From Syntrophales bacterium (lineage in GTDB: Bacteria; Desulfobacterota; Syntrophia; Syntrophales; UBA2210), in assembly GCA_028715865.1 (NCBI GenBank), contig JAQUQY010000053.1:1-8645 (forward strand): a DNA stretch of 8,645 bases, in the 5' to 3' direction. Positions 1 through 5,437 of this stretch are shown here, piece by piece. Position 1 is the first letter of the stretch, and every line of letters begins with the position of its first letter. Below the pieces are notes generated by a model, which searched no databases, was not told the origin of the DNA, and saw only the letters and a program-made list of their open reading frames with translations. A program made the position numbers and the translations under genes.

Positions 1-84
1 GGCGTCAAGGAAGGCGTGACCCAGGGGGAGATTTCGCAAACCATCAGGAAGGTTTACGGTACCTGGAACCCGCCGCTTTTTTAA
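1..84 (+). CDS. B12-dependent acyl-CoA mutase (methylmalonyl-CoA mutase type), large subunit, C-terminal end only
   Basis: Frame 1 is open from the window edge to a TAA at 82-84 and gives 27 residues. They contain GEISQTIRKVYGTW, which resembles the end of the TIM-barrel catalytic subunit of methylmalonyl-CoA mutases (typically GEI..ALR.VFG.Y). The identification leans on the neighbour: a free-standing cobalamin-binding subunit begins 62 nt downstream, which is the usual arrangement of split mutases whose substrate and B12 domains are separate polypeptides. The enzyme would interconvert a branched and a linear acyl-CoA, most commonly (R)-methylmalonyl-CoA and succinyl-CoA, in the cytoplasm. 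The substrate pocket lies outside the window, so isobutyryl-CoA, 2-hydroxyisobutyryl-CoA or another mutase cannot be excluded. The gene is cut by the window edge, not visibly broken. Confidence 0.7.
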   Translation, partial: GVKEGVTQGEISQTIRKVYGTWNPPLF

Positions 85-146
85 GTGGATGCCCTCCAGC
101 GTCGGACGATTCAATGGAACCATGGAACTTGAAAGGTGAATGAAAA

Positions 147-551
147 ATGACAAGCAGAATTCGTATCCTTATCGCACGCCTGGGGATGGACGCGCACTGG
201 CGGGGAAGCATCGTGGTCGCAAGGGCGTTGCGAGACGCGGGAATGGAAGTGATTTACGTGGGAAACCAGATGCCGCCTAACATAGTCAAGATGGCAGATC
301 AGGAAGACGTCGATTTCATCGGACTGAGTTCACTGTCCGGAAACCACCTGGAGTTGGCGCCAAAGGTTGTCGAACTGCTAAGAGAGCAGAATCTTGATCA
401 TATCAAGGTTATTTTCGGGGGTACCGTGGCGCCCGATGATGTGGCCGCGCTCAAGCAGGCAGGCATCCACGAGATCTTCGGTCCGGGCACTCCCATAAGC
501 TCGATCGTCGATTACATCCTTCGCTCCGGTCCGGCGGCGGAATCGGGTTGA
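147..551 (+). CDS. Cobalamin-binding small subunit of a methylmalonyl-CoA-mutase-type enzyme
   Basis: This 134-aa protein is a single Rossmann-like B12-binding domain, the normal size for the small subunit of split acyl-CoA mutases. DAHWRG at residues 15-20 is the D-x-H-x-x-G signature, and His17 would be the lower axial ligand of cobalt. SLSGNH (about 83-88) and GPGTP (about 112-116) are the other family motifs near the nucleotide tail. The start is supported by AAAGGTGA at 132-139, 7 nt before the ATG. It would pair with the large subunit ending at 84 and bring adenosylcobalamin to the active site, probably as one transcript. Two things are unlike the usual family pattern: DGHDRG is replaced by DAHWRG, and the segment after VIY is GNQMPPNIV, one residue shorter than the common GLxQTPExIV. 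A mutase for a substrate other than methylmalonyl-CoA is therefore possible. Confidence 0.85.
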   Translation: MTSRIRILIARLGMDAHWRGSIVVARALRDAGMEVIYVGNQMPPNIVKMADQEDVDFIGLSSLSGNHLELAPKVVELLREQNLDHIKVIFGGTVAPDDVAALKQAGIHEIFGPGTPISSIVDYILRSGPAAESG

Positions 552-567
552 TTTTCGAATACCGCCG
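535..567 (+). terminator. Hairpin over the mutase stop codon, possible weak terminator
   Basis: CGGCGG (535-540) can pair with CCGCCG (562-567), and the stem can continue through TCG (543-545) with CGA (556-558). It covers the TGA of the small subunit. A T-run (585-591) lies about 18 nt beyond the stem, too far for a classical intrinsic terminator. It is the only notable hairpin between the two convergent genes. Confidence 0.25.
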
Positions 568-628
568 TCATTAAGGAGTCAATATATTTTTCCCTGAAGC
601 AATTTCCGTACAATGAGCCATGCCTGCT

Positions 629-1924
629 TTACCTGTCCATCCTCTGGCGACATCCTGTTTCCGTGGTGAAACATATGAGGACAGCCGCCAGTATCGACCC
701 CGCGATCATCAGGCTGAAGGCGGACTGGTAAGCCTCCAGCTGGTAGATCTTTACACCGCTTATCATTACCCCGTCCCAACTCCTGTCCAGTATCCACCCC
801 ATGGCCGGCTGCAGCAGCATGGGACCTGTCATTATCCCCGCGTTGCATACGCCGGACACAGTGCCCGTCATGGAAGGGGGTACAGATTCCTTTACAAAGG
901 CGAAGCCTATGATCATGGCGCCCGAAGCGAACCCCACGATTAACAGCAGCAACGTAAGCATCCATATCGGCCAGTCAGGTACGAACAGGATCATGCTCCA
1001 GCCAGCGCAGGCAAGAAAACTGCCAGCCAGATACAGGGGCTTTCTCAGGCAGATCCTGTCCGACATTGCTCCCAGCACAGGCCCTCCAAGGGCAAAGGCG
1101 GTCAACAGAGCGGAGGTAAGGACGGCACTTCTGACTGGAGAGAGTCCGTAATGGGTAGAAAGAAAGGGTACGCCCCACAGGCCCGAAAAAGCCAACACGG
1201 GTCCCACAATGCCTGCCGGAGCAATGGACAGAAGCCAGGTGTTCTTGTAGCGGAAAACGTTCAACAGGCGTGAAAATACCGATGCGGGGGCTTCCTTTAC
1301 CACATTGGCAGGAGGAATGAAGCTTTTATAACCGCGTTCAGAGGGGTCGTCCCTCACTACTATCCAGATTGCTAAAGCAATGGCAAGTGACAAACATCCC
1401 GAAACCAGCATAACCGGCCGCCACCCGAAATATTCAACCATTATACGCAGCGGAACACCCGCGGAGACTGCGCCCACTACACCGAATAATAGCGCCAGTC
1501 CTGTATTAGTGGCAAACCGCCGGGGCGGAAACCAGTGCATGGAGAGCTTGAGCAGAGCGACCCAGGCCACGCCCACGCCCCCCCCAATCATCAGACGTCC
1601 CGCGTTGGCGAATGCGATTGTGGGGGACGCGGCAAAAAGAAATGTCCCTGAACAGGCGATAAATGCTCCCGCGGTGAGGAGTTTTTTCGGACCCCAGGAG
1701 TCGGCAAGTATTCCCGTGGGAATCTGTATCGCGAAATAGCTGTAAAAATAAAAGGCGGACAGGTTCCCCATTGCGGCCGCGCCGATGGCGAAGTCCGCCA
1801 TCAGTGAGTCTGTCATGACGGCGGGCGCAACCCTGTGGTAAAAGCCTGTCATGTAAAACAAGGCCCCCAGGCCCCAAACCAACCAGGGCAGATACAGGGG
1901 CGGATACTTGCCTGGTTCATTCAT
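629..1924 (-). CDS. Major facilitator superfamily transporter, 12 TM segments
   Basis: This 431-aa protein is hydrophobic throughout and shows the two-halves layout of the MFS. An amphipathic N-terminus leads into TM1 at about residues 12-32. The signature loop between TM2 and TM3 is GILADSWGPKK (71-81, motif A), and a second, weaker copy (GAMSDRICLRK) lies near 280-293. A hydrophilic central loop runs from about 190 to 230. The general style (YHRVAPAVM..., AFYFYSYFAIQIPTG) resembles the sugar-phosphate/organic-anion permease-like MFS proteins, but no residue identifies the cargo. The reading frame extends to an ATG at 2074, but a good promoter lies inside that extension (2046-2074), so the ATG at 1924 is chosen; AGGA sits 9 nt before it and membrane segments begin just after. 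An ATG at 1975 is less likely because its GGAAG abuts the codon. The gene is convergent with the mutase genes and is probably monocistronic. Confidence 0.85.
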   Translation of the reverse strand: MNEPGKYPPLYLPWLVWGLGALFYMTGFYHRVAPAVMTDSLMADFAIGAAAMGNLSAFYFYSYFAIQIPTGILADSWGPKKLLTAGAFIACSGTFLFAASPTIAFANAGRLMIGGGVGVAWVALLKLSMHWFPPRRFATNTGLALLFGVVGAVSAGVPLRIMVEYFGWRPVMLVSGCLSLAIALAIWIVVRDDPSERGYKSFIPPANVVKEAPASVFSRLLNVFRYKNTWLLSIAPAGIVGPVLAFSGLWGVPFLSTHYGLSPVRSAVLTSALLTAFALGGPVLGAMSDRICLRKPLYLAGSFLACAGWSMILFVPDWPIWMLTLLLLIVGFASGAMIIGFAFVKESVPPSMTGTVSGVCNAGIMTGPMLLQPAMGWILDRSWDGVMISGVKIYQLEAYQSAFSLMIAGSILAAVLICFTTETGCRQRMDR

Positions 1925-2045
1925 GCCCGATTGTCCTGTCCACGATTTTTCCTTCCCCTGACGGTCTTTTTGCATCTTCCAAACCGGGCGTCGGGGCGCC
2001 CCAAGACCCTTTTTACTGGTAAATGCATTGATTTTCGGGAGGTCA

Positions 2046-2074
2046 ATGATAGAGTCGCATGCCACGCGAGTCAA
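2046..2074 (-). promoter_or_regulatory. Sigma70-type promoter for the MFS transporter
   Basis: On the - strand TTGACT (2069-2074) is followed by exactly 17 nt and then TATCAT (2046-2051), each one mismatch from consensus. Transcription would start near 2039, giving a 5' leader of about 115 nt before the ATG at 1924. The leader includes a 5-bp all-GC hairpin (GGGCG 1986-1990 with CGCCC 1997-2001). This placement is the main reason for rejecting the longer reading frame that starts at 2074. Confidence 0.65.
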
Positions 2075-2160
2075 TGGAAAAATGTTCTTCCCGGCTGTTC
2101 GCCGGACATCTAAAATGTAATGATGACGTACTCATTCATTGCCTTAAGACATAAAAGTTC

Positions 2161-2189
2161 TTGACATGGCAAAGATATATTGTTAGTTG
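2161..2189 (+). promoter_or_regulatory. Probable tRNA-Val promoter (perfect -35, poor -10)
   Basis: TTGACA at 2161-2166 is a perfect -35 hexamer 58 nt before the tRNA 5' end, in an AT-rich stretch. The -10 is unclear: at 17-nt spacing the hexamer is TAGTTG (2184-2189), and at 15-nt spacing it is GTTAGT. The AT-rich TATATT (2176-2181) is too close to pair with this -35. The call rests on the -35 and on position. Confidence 0.4.
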
Positions 2190-2223
2190 GATTAGTCGCT
2201 CAGCGGTGTGTGAGGAAACATGT

Positions 2224-2298
2224 AGGCGCGTAGCTCAGGGGGAGAGCACCACCTTGACACGGTGGGGGTCCAGGGTTCAAATCCCTGCGTGCCTACCA
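2224..2298 (+). tRNA. tRNA-Val (anticodon GAC)
   Basis: A complete 75-nt cloverleaf with CCA encoded (2296-2298). The acceptor stem AGGCGCG (2224-2230) pairs with CGTGCCT (2288-2294), including one G-U, and the discriminator is A2295 as expected for tRNA-Val. T8 and A9 are at 2231-2232. The D stem is GCTC/GAGC (2233-2236/2244-2247). The anticodon stem CCACC/GGTGG (2249-2253/2261-2265) encloses loop TTGACAC with anticodon GAC at 2256-2258. The variable loop has 5 nt. The T stem CAGGG/CCCTG (2271-2275/2283-2287) encloses TTCAAAT. It reads GUC and GUU valine codons. No defect is visible. It stands alone upstream of the thrS operon. Confidence 0.97.
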
Positions 2299-2322
2299 TT
2301 TTTATCGTTTTGAAACACCCCG

Positions 2323-2358
2323 GGGCATCACCAGTAACCGCTGATGATGCCCTTTCTT
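2323..2358 (+). terminator. Intrinsic terminator after tRNA-Val
   Basis: GGGCATCA (2323-2330) pairs perfectly with TGATGCCC (2345-2352). Inside, after one mismatch, CAG (2332-2334) pairs with CTG (2341-2343) around a 6-nt loop. TTTCTT follows directly. It ends the tRNA transcript about 25 nt past the CCA and separates it from thrS. If tRNA and thrS are co-transcribed it could instead act as an attenuator. Confidence 0.6.
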
Positions 2359-2364
2359 GAATTT

Positions 2365-2420
2365 GCCGGCGGAGGGTGCAAAATGGGCGTCAGGCCCACT
2401 CCAGCCTGAAGCCGCCGCCG
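2365..2420 (+). promoter_or_regulatory. Structured leader upstream of thrS with alternative hairpins
   Basis: Two mutually exclusive 5-bp stems overlap here: TGGGC (2384-2388)/GCCCA (2394-2398) and CAGGC (2391-2395)/GCCTG (2404-2408). An outer CGGCGG (2367-2372) can pair with CCGCCG at 2412-2417 or 2415-2420 and would cover part of GGAGGG at 2371-2376. Such overlap is typical of attenuators and translational operators, and thrS is autoregulated through its leader in E. coli. GC-rich sequence produces such stems by chance, so this is only a candidate. Confidence 0.3.
2383..2409 (+). CDS. Possible 8-aa leader peptide upstream of thrS
   Basis: The ATG at 2383 stands 6 nt after a strong Shine-Dalgarno, GGAGGG (2371-2376), and is followed by seven sense codons and TGA: MGVRPTPA. 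It contains one Thr codon (ACT) and two Pro codons. It is out of frame with thrS and ends 88 nt before it. The reading frame coincides with the alternative hairpins in the same leader, so ribosome position on it could choose between them. A single Thr codon is weak for classical attenuation, and chance is a real alternative. The strength of the ribosome site, in contrast to none at thrS itself, is why it is listed. Confidence 0.3.
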   Translation: MGVRPTPA

Positions 2421-2497
2421 ATGACGGGAAACGGAAGCCATTATTGGCACGGCGGGATCATGCTTCTGGAGTACAGTATTGACAAGTTTTTGATAAT

Positions 2498-4423
2498 ATG
2501 AATGACATGAAAAAAATTACCATAAACCTGCCCGGTGGCGTTACGGAAACGCTTCCGTCGGGCGTCTCGGTTCAGCAGGCCATTGCCTCCCTGGACGAAT
2601 CCCTGATTAAATCGGCCGTGGCGGCCCGTGTTGACGGAAAGTTAGTAGATATTAATCATGGGCTGGCCGCGGATGCCAGTGTCGAACCCATTCTCATTAC
2701 TTCAAAGGAAGGCCTTGAGATCCTGCGGCACAGCATTTCCCATATCATGGCGCAGGCCGTGAAGGACCTGTTTCCCTCAGTTAAGGTTACCATAGGACCG
2801 TCCATAGAAGACGGATTTTACTATGATTTCGATTATGAAGGAACCTTTACTACTGAGGACCTGGTAAAAATTGAAAAACGGATGGCTGAAATAGTCGCCG
2901 AAGACAAGCCATTCATGTGCAGAATGTTGCCCATGGAGGAGGCCATTTCCTTCTTTGAAGAGCAGGGAGAAAATTACAAAGTGGAGCTGCTTCGGGACCT
3001 GCCTGAAGACGTCTCGGAGGTTTCCCTTTACAGCCAGGGCAACTTTGTGGATCTCTGCCGGGGGCCCCATATTCCATCCACGGGCCTCGCGCGAGCCTTC
3101 AAGCTCCTGAGCGTCGCCGGGGCTTACTGGCGCGGCGATGAAAGAAACACTCAGCTTCAGCGCATCTATGGCACGGGGTTCCCCACAAAGGAGGAACTCG
3201 ACCACCACCTGATGGTGATCGAAGAAGCGAAAAAGCGGGATCACAGGAAACTTGGGAGGGAACTGGATCTTTTCCAGGTAAATGACGAAGTCGGTCCCGG
3301 TCTTATAATCTTTCACCCCAAGGGAGCCCTGCTTCGCTCCATAATCGAGGATTGGGAGAGGAAGGAGCATCTGAAACGGGGCTACGGCATTGTCATGGGC
3401 CCGCAGATTCTCAAGGGAGATCTATGGAAAAAGTCAGGCCATTTCGACCATTACCGTGAGAACATGTATTATACCGATGTGGACGAGCAGCTCTACGGCA
3501 TAAAACCCATGAACTGTCTCTCCCACATGCTTATATACAAGTCGAAGATAAGAAGCTACAGAGACCTTCCCATTCGATACTTTGAACTGGGAACGGTTCA
3601 TCGCCATGAGAAAACCGGCGTTCTTCACGGGCTTATGAGAGTTCGCCAGTTCACCCAGGACGACGCTCATATTCTCTGCACGCCAGATCAGCTGAACGAT
3701 GAAATCAAGGCTATCGTCGGTTTCGTAGACGATGCCATGAATATATTCGGCTTTGAGTACGAAGTTGAGTTAAGCACCCGTCCCGACAAATCTATCGGTT
3801 CTGACGAAGAGTGGGATCTGGCCACCACGGCCCTCAAAAAAGTCCTGGATGACACGGGGCTGGAACACGAAATCAATGAGGGTGACGGCGCTTTTTACGG
3901 CCCCAAGATCGATTTCAAGCTGAAAGACGCGCTGGGAAGAAAGTGGCAGTGCGCCACAATTCAGTGCGATTTTACCTTGCCCGACAGGTTTGACTTGAGT
4001 TATGTTGGCCCCGACGGTGAAAAACACCGGCCCGTCATGCTTCACAGGGTAATTCTCGGAGCCATCGAGCGGTTCATGGGCGTCCTGATAGAACATTACG
4101 CCGGCGCTTTCCCCCTGTGGCTTTCCCCTGTTCAGGCTCTCATCGTGACGGTGACGGACAGGCACATACCCTATGGGGAAAAGGTTCTGCGTGAGTTAAT
4201 AGAAGCCGGAGTGAGGGCCGAAGGCGATTTCCGCAACGAGAAGCTCGGTTACAAGATACGGGAAGGGCAGCTTCAGAAGATACCCTATATGCTTGTGATC
4301 GGCGACCGGGAGGTCGAATCACGGACCCTGGCCCCCCGGCAGCGCGACGGAAAGACACTGGACCCGCTCAGTGTGGACTCCTTTATTCTGCTGGTCAGCG
4401 AAAAGTCGCGAAATTACCAGTAA
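2498..4423 (+). CDS. thrS: Threonyl-tRNA synthetase
   Basis: This 641-aa protein is almost the length of E. coli ThrS (642) and has all its domains. In order they are: TGS domain (about 4-65); editing domain with H78-x3-H82 and C187-x3-H191, which hydrolyses Ser-tRNA(Thr); class II catalytic core (about 245-540); and C-terminal anticodon-binding domain (about 545-641). The zinc ligands that select threonine are Cys340, His391 (in FTQDDAH) and His516. It charges tRNA(Thr) in the cytoplasm. The ligand Cys sits in MNCLSH instead of the commoner MNCPGH; the ligand itself is intact. ATG at 2498 and ATG at 2507 (MKKITINLPGG) are both possible starts, and an in-frame TGA at 2480 excludes anything earlier. 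Neither has a Shine-Dalgarno; the nearest GGAG is 27 nt upstream. First gene of the translation operon; infC follows after 51 nt. Confidence 0.98.
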   Translation: MNDMKKITINLPGGVTETLPSGVSVQQAIASLDESLIKSAVAARVDGKLVDINHGLAADASVEPILITSKEGLEILRHSISHIMAQAVKDLFPSVKVTIGPSIEDGFYYDFDYEGTFTTEDLVKIEKRMAEIVAEDKPFMCRMLPMEEAISFFEEQGENYKVELLRDLPEDVSEVSLYSQGNFVDLCRGPHIPSTGLARAFKLLSVAGAYWRGDERNTQLQRIYGTGFPTKEELDHHLMVIEEAKKRDHRKLGRELDLFQVNDEVGPGLIIFHPKGALLRSIIEDWERKEHLKRGYGIVMGPQILKGDLWKKSGHFDHYRENMYYTDVDEQLYGIKPMNCLSHMLIYKSKIRSYRDLPIRYFELGTVHRHEKTGVLHGLMRVRQFTQDDAHILCTPDQLNDEIKAIVGFVDDAMNIFGFEYEVELSTRPDKSIGSDEEWDLATTALKKVLDDTGLEHEINEGDGAFYGPKIDFKLKDALGRKWQCATIQCDFTLPDRFDLSYVGPDGEKHRPVMLHRVILGAIERFMGVLIEHYAGAFPLWLSPVQALIVTVTDRHIPYGEKVLRELIEAGVRAEGDFRNEKLGYKIREGQLQKIPYMLVIGDREVESRTLAPRQRDGKTLDPLSVDSFILLVSEKSRNYQ

Positions 4424-4461
4424 TGTCGGGGGCACAGGAAGAGAAACATCATTCAAGGGCC

Positions 4462-4477
4462 AAGGAGGTGGCATATA
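4462..4477 (+). promoter_or_regulatory. Perfect Shine-Dalgarno fixing an AUA start for infC
   Basis: AAGGAGGTG (4462-4470) matches the 3' end of 16S rRNA over nine bases. With 6 nt between GGAGG and the codon, the in-frame triplet at 4475-4477 is ATA. No ATG, GTG or TTG occurs in this frame between the thrS stop (4421) and GTG 4529, and no ATG in any frame lies at suitable distance. Confidence 0.75.
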
Positions 4478-4987
4478 GTTAAGAATTCGAGGATCAACAG
4501 CGAGATCACAGCTTCGGAAGTCCGTGTCGTGGGGGTAACCGGGGAGCAACTGGGAATCATGGCACTGGCTGATGCCCTGGCCAGAGCGGAAGACGAAGGT
4601 TATGACCTCGTGGAAGTAGCTCCAAACGCTTCACCGCCGGTCTGCCGGATCATGAACTACGGAAAGTTCAAGTTTCAGCAGAGCAAGAAACTGCATCAGG
4701 CAAAAAAGAGCCAGACAACGGTACAGCTCAAGGAAATCCGCCTGAGACCGAAAACTGAGGAGCACGATCTGCAGGTTAAGCTTCGGCACATGCGCCGTTT
4801 TCTCGAGCAGAACAACAAGGTTAAGGTTACGGTACTCTTTCGGGGACGGGAGATTGTCTATGCCACCCTGGGAAGGGAGCTTCTACAGGGCATCGCGGAG
4901 AATTTAAGCGATCTGGGTGTCGTTGATCAGCATCCTCGTCTCGAGGGACGGCGGATGGTAATGATCGTGTCTCCGAAAAAAACGTGA
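4475..4987 (+). CDS. infC: Translation initiation factor IF-3, apparent AUA start codon
   Basis: IF3 binds the 30S subunit, keeps it apart from 50S and proofreads start codons and initiator tRNA. From the AUA at 4475 the protein has 170 aa, the normal family size. The N-domain begins with RINSEITASEVRVVG (6-20), then EQLGI and the conserved PPVCRIMNYGKF linker. The C-domain carries KEIRLRP, DLQVKLRHMRRFLE, FRGRE and the terminal VSPKKT. GTG 4529 is the first canonical start, but it would remove the conserved first 18 residues and has no ribosome site. A perfect AAGGAGGTG stands 6 nt before the AUA. Known infC genes use AUU (E. coli) or AUC (Myxococcus); IF3 rejects such codons and so limits its own synthesis. 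AUA would serve the same logic. ATT at 4451 is a weaker alternative. Between thrS (51-nt gap) and rpmI. Confidence 0.93.
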   Translation: MVKNSRINSEITASEVRVVGVTGEQLGIMALADALARAEDEGYDLVEVAPNASPPVCRIMNYGKFKFQQSKKLHQAKKSQTTVQLKEIRLRPKTEEHDLQVKLRHMRRFLEQNNKVKVTVLFRGREIVYATLGRELLQGIAENLSDLGVVDQHPRLEGRRMVMIVSPKKT

Positions 4988-4993
4988 CAGAGC

Positions 4994-5077
4994 TAAGGCG
5001 TCTCGTCGCCCTTAATTCCGATTGATAGTCAGCAATACGAGGGAGAGCCGTGCCATTCAGGCAAAGAGGGCTTTTTT
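4994..5077 (+). promoter_or_regulatory. rpmI leader: two hairpins, the second with a U-run (attenuator, terminator or L20 operator candidate)
   Basis: Just after the infC stop, TAAGG-CG (4994-5000) pairs with CG-C-CCTTA (5007-5014) with one bulge. Further on AGAGCC (5044-5049) pairs with GGCTTT (5069-5074) around an inner TGCC-attca-GGCA stem (5051-5063), ending in six Ts (5072-5077). This looks like an intrinsic terminator inside an operon. In other bacteria L20 controls rpmI-rplT through RNA structure in this neighbourhood. Which role applies here is inference. Confidence 0.45.
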
Positions 5078-5121
5078 AATTTATAAAGCGTTACCACGCG
5101 CACCATGGAAGAGGTTACACA

Positions 5122-5319
5122 ATGCCTAAAATCAAGACTCACCGGGGAGCCGCAAAAAGATTCGGTTTGACTGGAACAGGGAAGGTGAAGCGCAGCAGGG
5201 CCTTCGCCAGCCACATTCTTACGAAGAAAACACGGAAACGCAAAAGAAACCTGCGAAGAGCGGCAACCCTGAACAAAAGGGACGAGACCGGGATCAAGAG
5301 ACTGATTCCCTATCTCTAG
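5122..5319 (+). CDS. rpmI: Large-subunit ribosomal protein bL35
   Basis: A 65-aa, very basic protein with the standard L35 layout: MPKIKTHRGAAKRF at the start, then GTGKVKRSRAFASHILTKK, a run of Arg/Lys (KTRKRKRNLRR), and the usual end KRLIPYL. Length is exactly typical. It is buried in the 50S subunit against 23S rRNA. AGAGGT (5110-5115) stands 6 nt before the ATG. It follows infC by 134 nt and precedes rplT by 118 nt, and both gaps carry RNA hairpins. That suggests that L35 and L20 output is tuned separately from IF3. In E. coli rpmI and rplT are translationally coupled; here the gap is long enough that rplT must initiate on its own. Confidence 0.98.
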   Translation: MPKIKTHRGAAKRFGLTGTGKVKRSRAFASHILTKKTRKRKRNLRRAATLNKRDETGIKRLIPYL

Positions 5320-5337
5320 TAATTACGGACTTGTAAA

Positions 5338-5397
5338 AGCTCTATCAATGGGCTATTTTTCGGCGGCTTTGTAAATGGTTCCCCGACAATGAGGAAC
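5338..5397 (+). promoter_or_regulatory. rplT leader: terminator-like hairpin plus a second stem
   Basis: AGCTC (5338-5342) pairs with GGGCT (5350-5354), including one T-G, with a 7-nt loop, and is flanked by AAA on the left and ATTTTT on the right. Then GTTCC (5378-5382) pairs with GGAAC (5393-5397), which would hide the GAGGA at 5391-5395. The same bases can be read as a weak promoter (TTGTAA 5331-5336, 17 nt, TATTTT 5354-5359). Candidate L20-responsive or attenuation element; weak stems keep confidence low. Confidence 0.35.
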
Positions 5398-5437
5398 GTT
5401 AATGAAGCCGCTAAACCTGTATAAACGGAGACATGAA

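Larger units (their letters stand above)
1925..2223. other. Divergent intergenic region between the MFS gene and tRNA-Val
   Basis: These 299 bases hold no gene I can support. They contain the MFS leader and promoter on the - strand. They also contain a small hairpin CCGGC-tgttc-GCCGG (2091-2105), an imperfect inverted repeat AATGATGA/TCATTCATT (2119-2140), and a TTGACA element on the + strand (2161-2166). The inverted repeat lies between the two promoters, where an operator could sit, but nothing identifies a regulator. Confidence 0.6.

Noticed and set aside
579..965. Long - strand frame overlapping the end of the MFS gene
   Set aside because: It is a shadow frame over transmembrane coding sequence, with no family resemblance and no ribosome site.
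1925..2074. 50-residue N-terminal extension of the MFS transporter to ATG 2074
   Set aside because: The extension is polar, is not MFS-like, and contains a good promoter for the gene at 2046-2074; transcription would begin inside it.
2222..2297. tRNA starting at G2222 with acceptor GTAGGCG
   Set aside because: Seven pairs also form, but positions 8-9 and the encoded CCA then fall out of place; the 2224-2298 frame fits every tRNA position.
2479..2508. TTGACA (2479-2484) as -35 of a thrS promoter
   Set aside because: GATAAT is only 7 nt away, and at 16-18 nt spacing the hexamers are poor and lie inside the coding sequence.
2777..3370. 197-codon - strand frame inside thrS
   Set aside because: It lies antisense to fully conserved ThrS coding sequence and resembles no protein family; a shadow.
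4529..4987. IF3 starting at GTG 4529
   Set aside because: It would lose the conserved N-terminal residues RINSEITASEVRVV and has no ribosome site, while a perfect one stands upstream at 4462-4470.
5082..5087. TATAAA as -10 of an internal promoter for rpmI
   Set aside because: No acceptable -35 at 16-18 nt; the match is expected in the AT-rich stretch after the hairpin.
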